From NCBI GenBank assembly GCA_024224995.1, contig JAAENB010000825.1:1-9224 (forward strand): DNA of 9,224 bases, in the 5' to 3' direction. A model generated the notes under the pieces. It was given only the letters and a program-made list of their open reading frames with translations. It had not been told where the DNA came from and made no database searches. Below are positions 4,588 through 9,224 of the stretch, piece by piece. The DNA comes from a bacterium (GTDB lineage Bacteria; Spirochaetota; UBA4802; UBA5550). Position numbers and translations under genes: made by a program. Positions within the stretch are counted from its first letter, which is position 1. Each line of letters opens with the position of its first letter.

Positions 4588-6813
4588 CTATCTTTTCTTA
4601 TAATACTTAACCATTTTAACCCCGTTCCCTGATTCATTATATTCAATCCGGTCGAAAATATTTCTAGCCATGGGAATGCCCCTGCCGTGGGCCAGCATTT
4701 CTTGCCGGGCCTGTTCCCCGTTGTCCGCGACAACCTGTTTATGGTTGAAACCACTGCCGTCATCGAGCACGCTGAACTCAATTTTTTCATTATCCTGAGA
4801 GTATTCAATACGGACTTTTTTTTCGAAATTTTCCGGGTTTTGCTGCCGGGAAGCCACTAATTCAAAATAATTGTCCTCTTCCAGCGCGGCGGATTTTTCA
4901 TCGAATGTTATTTCAAGGTTGCCGTGTTCAATGGCATTGATAATAATTTCCTGAATAGCGATTTTAACCATTGCAACTTGACTTCTCTTCATGTATTTAT
5001 TCAGGTTCCGGGTAATTCTATGGCTGATCTCACCGGCAGTAAACAGGTAATTCCCAATCCGGTAGCCCTGAGTTTCATAGAGCAGATCCCTGAGCAGGGC
5101 GTCGTCCGTCACCCGGGAAGCCTTGCCGATTATCTCTTCTTTCCCGCCAATATTGATATATTCAAGCCGTACTACCATTTCAATCGGTTCCGTGTTTATA
5201 AGCGACCTGAACTCCGCTCTCAGTTTCACCGGGTCTTTTTCTTTTAGAAACAGTTCAATCTGTTCTTTAATAAGACGGTTCGTCATGGATATACCGTCTT
5301 TTTCTCTCGCGTATAAAAGATCAAAGAAATTCGTGGTATCAATTTCATCGGGCTCAATATTAAAACGCTGGAACAGGGTGGAATTGACCGTGATAAAGTT
5401 CAGTTTATCATCAAGAATAAAAATAATATCATCGGAACCTTCAACCAGGAATTTATACCGTTCTTCGGAAAGGGTAATTTCTTTGTTTGCCGCGTCCAGG
5501 TCCGTAATTTTTTCTTTGAGATCCCGGTTAAGCCCGGCAATATGGTTGTGCATCTGGAGAAACCGGTCACCCAGAATTAAAGAAGTACCAAAAACAAGAA
5601 CCAGGAGACCGTATTTCGCGATCCCTAAATGAAGAGCCAGGAAGAGAGAATCATAGAGATCAAATACAACACACACTGCCAGGATCGTTGTGCCGATGAA
5701 TAATTTACCGTGATCAGTTTTAAATAAGGCTCCGGGAAAAGCCCGCGCCCGGGAAAGGCCGGGATTATAATCTTTGAGAGAAGTAAAGAAAGGGATGCTT
5801 ACTACAGCCAGTATATAATAGGCCGCAATAGCCATTGCAGTGACCTGCCACATGTGCATTAAATTAACCGCCATGGACAGGGGAACGAAAATAGTTGAAA
5901 CAACCATTAAAGCCGTATATATCCCCAGCCCTTTTACAAAACGGCTTACCTTTTTGCTCAGAAGGTAATCAATGAAGGCGCCAATAAAGGGCAGGGGAGT
6001 ATATAAGGCAATTATTTTTATTTGATATATGAGCGCTGTATCCGGAATATAGGAGCTGATTATGGGATTTTGAAAATAATAATAGACAAAGATCATTACC
6101 GAAAAGAGACCATAGTATAGATAGAAGCGGTCCGCGGTTCTATACATAAAAAGAAAGAGATGGAAAAGGCCCACTCCCAGGTATAAGAAGGTGAGAATGA
6201 GTTGAGTGGTACGGGAATAGGTTGCAGCAATATTTTCGTAAATATCAACCCGGTAAGGGCCCATCCGGTAAAAACCCGTGTCCGTATATGCCGGGTCGCC
6301 GATTATATGAAAGGCCAGGATATTTTCGCCTTCTTTAAGGAAGCAGGGGTTAATAGGAAGAGCTGCCTGGCGCAGGTTCCGCTGCCGGGATATATCTCCG
6401 TCTTTTGTAAGAAAAACCTCTTTTTTTACCAGGTGACTGTTTATATATATCTCCCAGTTAATCCCTATCTGGGCAAGGAAAATGCCCAGGATTTTTGTTG
6501 ATTGCTCTTTGGTGAGATTAAAGCCCGTAATAAAAGTAAAATGCTCGGCTTTGTTGTCTTTCGCGAATGGGAACGTTCTTTTGGGAAGCCCTTCCAGGCC
6601 CAGTTCATATACCCGGAGTTTGCGGCCCGTGGTTTTTGCCCCGGGGATCTTTTTCCAGGTATCATCAGTAGGCAGCTCAGCGGTCCATTCATGGGAAAAT
6701 CCTTTTTTTACAAACATATCCTGCATGGTTAAATCTACGGGCAGGGCATAGGTTTTCCCCGTGAATAAAAGGACGCATGCGCACAGAAGCAGGACGTGGT
6801 GTATTTTTATCAT
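4588..6813 (-). CDS. 7TMR-DISM receptor with PAS and anti-sigma-type HATPase domains
   Basis: The 741-residue inner-membrane protein starts with a signal peptide (about residues 1-23, LLLCACVLLFTG then YALP). A periplasmic 7TMR-DISM-type beta-rich domain follows (about 30-190), then seven membrane helices (near 203-224, 229-248, 262-284, 293-312, 322-343, 370-390 and 396-415). A short coiled coil (420-452), a PAS domain (about 450-570, ERYKFLVEGSDDIIFILDD) and a C-terminal HATPase (about 590-741) complete it. The N box is EIIINAIEHGN (Glu622, Asn626), the G1 box VLDDGSGF (682-689) and the G2 region HGRGIPMARNIFD (709-721). No H box or HisKA dimerisation domain is seen, and the HATPase resembles RsbW/SpoIIAB-type serine kinases. 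Inference: an outside signal sets the kinase state, opposing the convergent PP2C phosphatase. AGAGGAAGG precedes the ATG closely. No substrate protein is in the window. Confidence 0.9.
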   Translation of the reverse strand: MIKIHHVLLLCACVLLFTGKTYALPVDLTMQDMFVKKGFSHEWTAELPTDDTWKKIPGAKTTGRKLRVYELGLEGLPKRTFPFAKDNKAEHFTFITGFNLTKEQSTKILGIFLAQIGINWEIYINSHLVKKEVFLTKDGDISRQRNLRQAALPINPCFLKEGENILAFHIIGDPAYTDTGFYRMGPYRVDIYENIAATYSRTTQLILTFLYLGVGLFHLFLFMYRTADRFYLYYGLFSVMIFVYYYFQNPIISSYIPDTALIYQIKIIALYTPLPFIGAFIDYLLSKKVSRFVKGLGIYTALMVVSTIFVPLSMAVNLMHMWQVTAMAIAAYYILAVVSIPFFTSLKDYNPGLSRARAFPGALFKTDHGKLFIGTTILAVCVVFDLYDSLFLALHLGIAKYGLLVLVFGTSLILGDRFLQMHNHIAGLNRDLKEKITDLDAANKEITLSEERYKFLVEGSDDIIFILDDKLNFITVNSTLFQRFNIEPDEIDTTNFFDLLYAREKDGISMTNRLIKEQIELFLKEKDPVKLRAEFRSLINTEPIEMVVRLEYINIGGKEEIIGKASRVTDDALLRDLLYETQGYRIGNYLFTAGEISHRITRNLNKYMKRSQVAMVKIAIQEIIINAIEHGNLEITFDEKSAALEEDNYFELVASRQQNPENFEKKVRIEYSQDNEKIEFSVLDDGSGFNHKQVVADNGEQARQEMLAHGRGIPMARNIFDRIEYNESGNGVKMVKYYKKR

Positions 6814-6841
6814 ACCTTCCTCTAAAAATCTGAAATTGAAA

Positions 6842-6880
6842 CTCGAAATATCTTTTTGCCGATAGAGGACCGGTTTCGAG
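6842..6880. promoter_or_regulatory. Inverted repeat in the receptor-gene leader
   Basis: CTCGAAA (6842-6848) and TTTCGAG (6874-6880) are perfect inverted arms 25 bases apart. They lie in the presumed 5' leader between the candidate promoter and the ATG at 6813. They could be a protein-binding site or a long-loop hairpin, or could be chance: the arms are only 7 bp. Confidence 0.25.
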
Positions 6881-6907
6881 ATTGAGGATTTAACCTTTTT
6901 CAGTAAA

Positions 6908-6935
6908 ATTGTACAGGTTTCCCGGAATTAATCAA
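6908..6935 (-). promoter_or_regulatory. Candidate sigma-70 promoter for the receptor-ATPase gene
   Basis: On the minus strand, TTGATT (6935 to 6930) is followed after 16 bp by TACAAT (6913 to 6908), a five-of-six match to the -10 consensus. The start would be near 6901, giving a leader of about 88 bases. This suggests the receptor gene is transcribed separately from the radical SAM gene upstream. Confidence 0.5.
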
Positions 6936-6969
6936 TAAAAAAAAATATTTCGTGAAAGCATTGGGGGAT

Positions 6970-8985
6970 TTATTGTTTTTTGCTTTTTTCAAGGAAAAGG
7001 TCATTAAATCCCGTGGGATGCCCTTCAATAAAACCTCCGGGAAACCTGTTGAGCAATGGAATGGAAGGGAGTTCTCCCGGAACAGCTAAAGCGATTACAT
7101 GATCATCAATTTTTAGAGTTAGCTTTTTCTCGCAGAGCTCCTCAAGAACAGCATAAATTTCCTCTTCACTATAAGAGGTGTTAAAGCGTTCATTAAGCAA
7201 ACTGCCGATTTTTTCTTCAAAGGGAGCCTCTTCAGTCAAGAGATAAACCTGCCGCTGAAGTCCCAATAAACGGTGGGTTCTCTGTACTGCGCAGTTCCTG
7301 GTATCGAGGATATCAATATGTTCTCCCGAATCATTCATAGAGAGAACAGGAGCGTCGGTTTTCCAGAATTCGGAACGCCAGTTGTCCATTAATGCTGCGG
7401 CAGCTTGAATGCCCGGGCGTTCTTCATATTCAGTGAGTTTCGGATCATCAAAGGTATGATGCCAGTCAACAGGAAGAAAGCAATAGGATAAATTTCGTAA
7501 GTCCTCTTCTTCCAGGTCATAAATATATGAATATACCGGTATTGGGCGAAGCGGGATAGCAATTTCCCGGGAATTGTTAAAATAATAGTTATACCGGTGA
7601 ATCTGGATTCTTGAAAGATAGGCCGGAGGCTGCAAATGTTCAATCAGGGGGACAATGGATTTAAGAGAAAAATATCTATCGTCCTCTTCTTCCGGGAATC
7701 CCCAGAGAAAGATCCAGGATATGCGCATGCCCAGTTCCCGTCCCCATTTTAACAATTGGATATTTTGATATGCTTTAACCCCTTTATTCATAATTGATAA
7801 GACATCGCTTAAAAGGCTTTCAATACCCGGCTGCAGCCAGATGACATCGCTTTCTTTTAAGAGCTGCAGCTGTTCTTTACTGGTATTTGATTTTACTTCA
7901 AAATAGAGATCCCGGTTTACGCCATCGTTTGCCAGGTGGGGAAGCAGTGTTTTATAATAGTCAAGACTGAGAATACAGTCAGTTGAAATAAACCTGGTAA
8001 CGCCGTATTTATTCTCAAATTGATTGATTTCATCAATCACCCGGTCCGGATTTTTCTTTCTAAAGGTTATCCCTTCCTGGTTCATACCGCAAAATTTACA
8101 TTGATGTTTGGCTCCCCACCAGCAGCCCCGGGATGACTCAAGAGGCAGGGCAGGCTGAATATATTGACCAATAGATGAGTTGCCAAGAGCGTCAAAGAAG
8201 TCTTCATAATCGGGAATAGGGACTTCGTTGAGGTCGGCAACAACCTGGCGTGGTGTTGCCCCGGGAGTATTTTCGTAGTTGTTAATTCTGTGGACAGGCC
8301 CTAAAACGCCGGGAGCTAATTCTTCCGCCGGAATATCGCGGCCCTGGTCAAGCATTTGATTTACCAGGTCCGCAATGATGGTGTCGCATTCACCGGAAAC
8401 GATATAATCAACCCAGGGAAAACATTTATGAGTGGTATGGCCCATGATTGTTTCACAATGAGCGCCTCCCATGAGAGTAATAACAGAGGAGTCCAGTTCC
8501 CTGAGTTTCCACAGAAGAGCAAGGGATGCCGTATGCTGAAAAAAGACCGAAGAACAGCCAACTATTTTAGGCTGTAAAGAGAGAACTTTTTCAGCCAGGT
8601 CATTGATATATTCAACAGCAATGCTGCGGATCTCACGCAAGTATTCTTTTATGTCTCCGGAATATTCAAACCGCTCAATATGTTCTTTATTAAGCTCTAT
8701 TATTTTTTCCAGGAATATGTTGTCATCCTCAGGATTAACTGACCCGGGAAAAGCCGCTTGCGCGAATGTCCATTCACCAAAAAGATATCGCTGCGCGTCA
8801 AAGGCCCCAAAGAGGTAGCGTTCAAGACCAAGGGTGTCGGCAAAATGAATGTTTTCGTATAACACTTTGCTTGTAATACCGGCAGCGTTGAGAACAGCTT
8901 TAATAATGCCAAGCCCGGGATTTGCCCGTGTTAAACTGAAGTATGGCATATTCATAAGGCATATATCAAGAGTATTATTTTTCAT
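6970..8985 (-). CDS. B12-binding radical SAM enzyme, RiPP maturation radical SAM protein 1 family
   Basis: The 671-residue enzyme has a cobalamin-binding-like N-terminal domain (about residues 1-250, with VGCSSVFFQHTASLALLWKL at 142-161 and LMGGAHCETIMG at 171-182). A radical SAM core follows (about 280-480). The 4Fe-4S cluster motif is C-x7-C-x2-C (Cys288, Cys296, Cys299) in SSRGCWWGAKHQCKFCG. That spacing and sequence are the hallmark of the ribosomal-peptide maturation radical SAM protein 1 group (TIGR03975-like). A C-terminal winged-helix-like segment (about 590-635) and a PGG-x-I-x2-HPxGF tail (649-660) complete it. The expected role is to modify a ribosomal precursor peptide using SAM radical chemistry and probably cobalamin. 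ATG 8985 is preceded by GAGGAGA at a spacing of about 10. The longer frame from 9030 begins upstream of the promoter's predicted start site and is rejected. A paralogue ends 58 bp upstream. No precursor is visible. Confidence 0.88.
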   Translation of the reverse strand: MKNNTLDICLMNMPYFSLTRANPGLGIIKAVLNAAGITSKVLYENIHFADTLGLERYLFGAFDAQRYLFGEWTFAQAAFPGSVNPEDDNIFLEKIIELNKEHIERFEYSGDIKEYLREIRSIAVEYINDLAEKVLSLQPKIVGCSSVFFQHTASLALLWKLRELDSSVITLMGGAHCETIMGHTTHKCFPWVDYIVSGECDTIIADLVNQMLDQGRDIPAEELAPGVLGPVHRINNYENTPGATPRQVVADLNEVPIPDYEDFFDALGNSSIGQYIQPALPLESSRGCWWGAKHQCKFCGMNQEGITFRKKNPDRVIDEINQFENKYGVTRFISTDCILSLDYYKTLLPHLANDGVNRDLYFEVKSNTSKEQLQLLKESDVIWLQPGIESLLSDVLSIMNKGVKAYQNIQLLKWGRELGMRISWIFLWGFPEEEDDRYFSLKSIVPLIEHLQPPAYLSRIQIHRYNYYFNNSREIAIPLRPIPVYSYIYDLEEEDLRNLSYCFLPVDWHHTFDDPKLTEYEERPGIQAAAALMDNWRSEFWKTDAPVLSMNDSGEHIDILDTRNCAVQRTHRLLGLQRQVYLLTEEAPFEEKIGSLLNERFNTSYSEEEIYAVLEELCEKKLTLKIDDHVIALAVPGELPSIPLLNRFPGGFIEGHPTGFNDLFLEKSKKQ

Positions 8986-9018
8986 GGTAATGATTCTCCT
9001 CAGGAAGCAAGTACATTT

Positions 9019-9047
9019 ATAATAAGGCACAATAAAAGCAATGTCAA
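9019..9047 (-). promoter_or_regulatory. Near-consensus sigma-70 promoter for the radical SAM gene
   Basis: On the minus strand, a perfect TTGACA (9047 to 9042) is followed after exactly 17 bp by TATTAT (9024 to 9019), a five-of-six match. The -35 overlaps the TGA stop (9044-9046) of the upstream paralogue. The start would be near 9012, about 27 bases before ATG 8985. This is the best promoter in the window, so the second copy need not depend on read-through. Confidence 0.7.
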
Positions 9048-9224
9048 TTCTTTATTTTTTCAACCAGGAGTTCGGAAAAGCCTGCGGGATGAGTAACAAT
9101 AGATCCCCCGGGATACTCTTTTAACGAAGGAATGGGGGGCAGGTCTCCCTGTACTGCCAGGCTTATGAGGCGTTTGTCCAATTTAAGAAGAAGTTTTTTA
9201 TCACATAGTTCTTTAATCACAGAA
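9044..9224 (-). CDS. C-terminal end of a second RiPP-maturation radical SAM protein (partial)
   Basis: The frame is open from the window edge to a TGA at 9044-9046 and encodes the last 59 residues of a larger protein. They begin SVIKELCDKK and end SELLVEKIKN. Aligned without gaps to the C-terminus of the 6970-8985 product, 32 of 59 residues are identical by my count, including KEL/EEL-C-(D/E)KK, the LAV-x-G-x-LP-x-IP segment and the PGG-x-I-x2-HP-x-GF tail. It is therefore the 3' end of a tandem paralogue on the same strand. The catalytic part lies beyond the window, so cluster motif and activity cannot be judged. A recent gene duplication is not favoured, because identity is only moderate. 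Confidence 0.85.
   Translation of the reverse strand, partial: SVIKELCDKKLLLKLDKRLISLAVQGDLPPIPSLKEYPGGSIVTHPAGFSELLVEKIKN

Noticed and set aside
4588..6813. Sensor histidine kinase call for the 7TMR protein
   Set aside because: No HisKA domain or phospho-accepting H box is visible before the HATPase; the N and G boxes look like the anti-sigma serine kinase type.
8986..9030. Upstream start (9030) for the radical SAM protein
   Set aside because: It lies before the predicted transcription start of the 9019-9047 promoter; ATG 8985 has GAGGAGA upstream and the family-like MKNNTLDICLMNMPY start.
6970..9043. RiPP precursor peptide next to the radical SAM gene
   Set aside because: The 58-bp gap upstream (8986-9043) and the 156-bp gap downstream (6814-6969) show no short frame with a ribosome site and precursor-like composition.

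Overview
This is a bacterial chromosomal window with moderate base composition. The organism cannot be named from it. A 7TMR-DISM receptor fused to an RsbW-type ATPase, a nearby GAF-SpoIIE phosphatase and a lipoprotein esterase with a relaxed lipobox would fit a spirochaete or another environmental Gram-negative (weak inference). Many promoters look like ordinary sigma-70 sites (TTGACA plus an A/T-rich -10).

Layout. Positions 1-298 hold no gene. They hold a hairpin-rich repeat element with about 34-bp inverted ends and a 28-bp perfect palindrome in the middle. Next is a class I SAM methyltransferase (377-1186, +). A ParE/RelE-type toxin-antitoxin pair follows (1267-1781, -). It is bracketed by two palindromes that share a 38-bp core and by an exact 20-bp direct repeat that includes the methyltransferase stop codon, so it looks like an inserted or duplicated cassette. 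Then come a secreted PHB-depolymerase/LpqC-like esterase lipoprotein (1959-2822, -) and a divergent intergenic region with a candidate promoter in each direction and a possible 39-codon small ORF.

The centre holds two convergent signalling genes: a GAF + SpoIIE-type PP2C phosphatase (3219-4562, +) and a 741-residue 7TMR-DISM / 7TM / PAS / HATPase protein (4588-6813, -). The ATPase end resembles anti-sigma-factor serine kinases, not histidine kinases. The pair has the opposing activities of a partner-switching circuit; the STAS antagonist and sigma factor are not in the window.

The right end (6970-9224, -) holds a complete B12-binding radical SAM enzyme of the RiPP-maturation 'protein 1' type and the C-terminal 59 residues of a second, paralogous copy upstream. 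The complete copy has its own near-consensus promoter in the 58-bp gap. No precursor peptide is visible, so the rest of this presumptive RiPP cluster should lie beyond position 9224.
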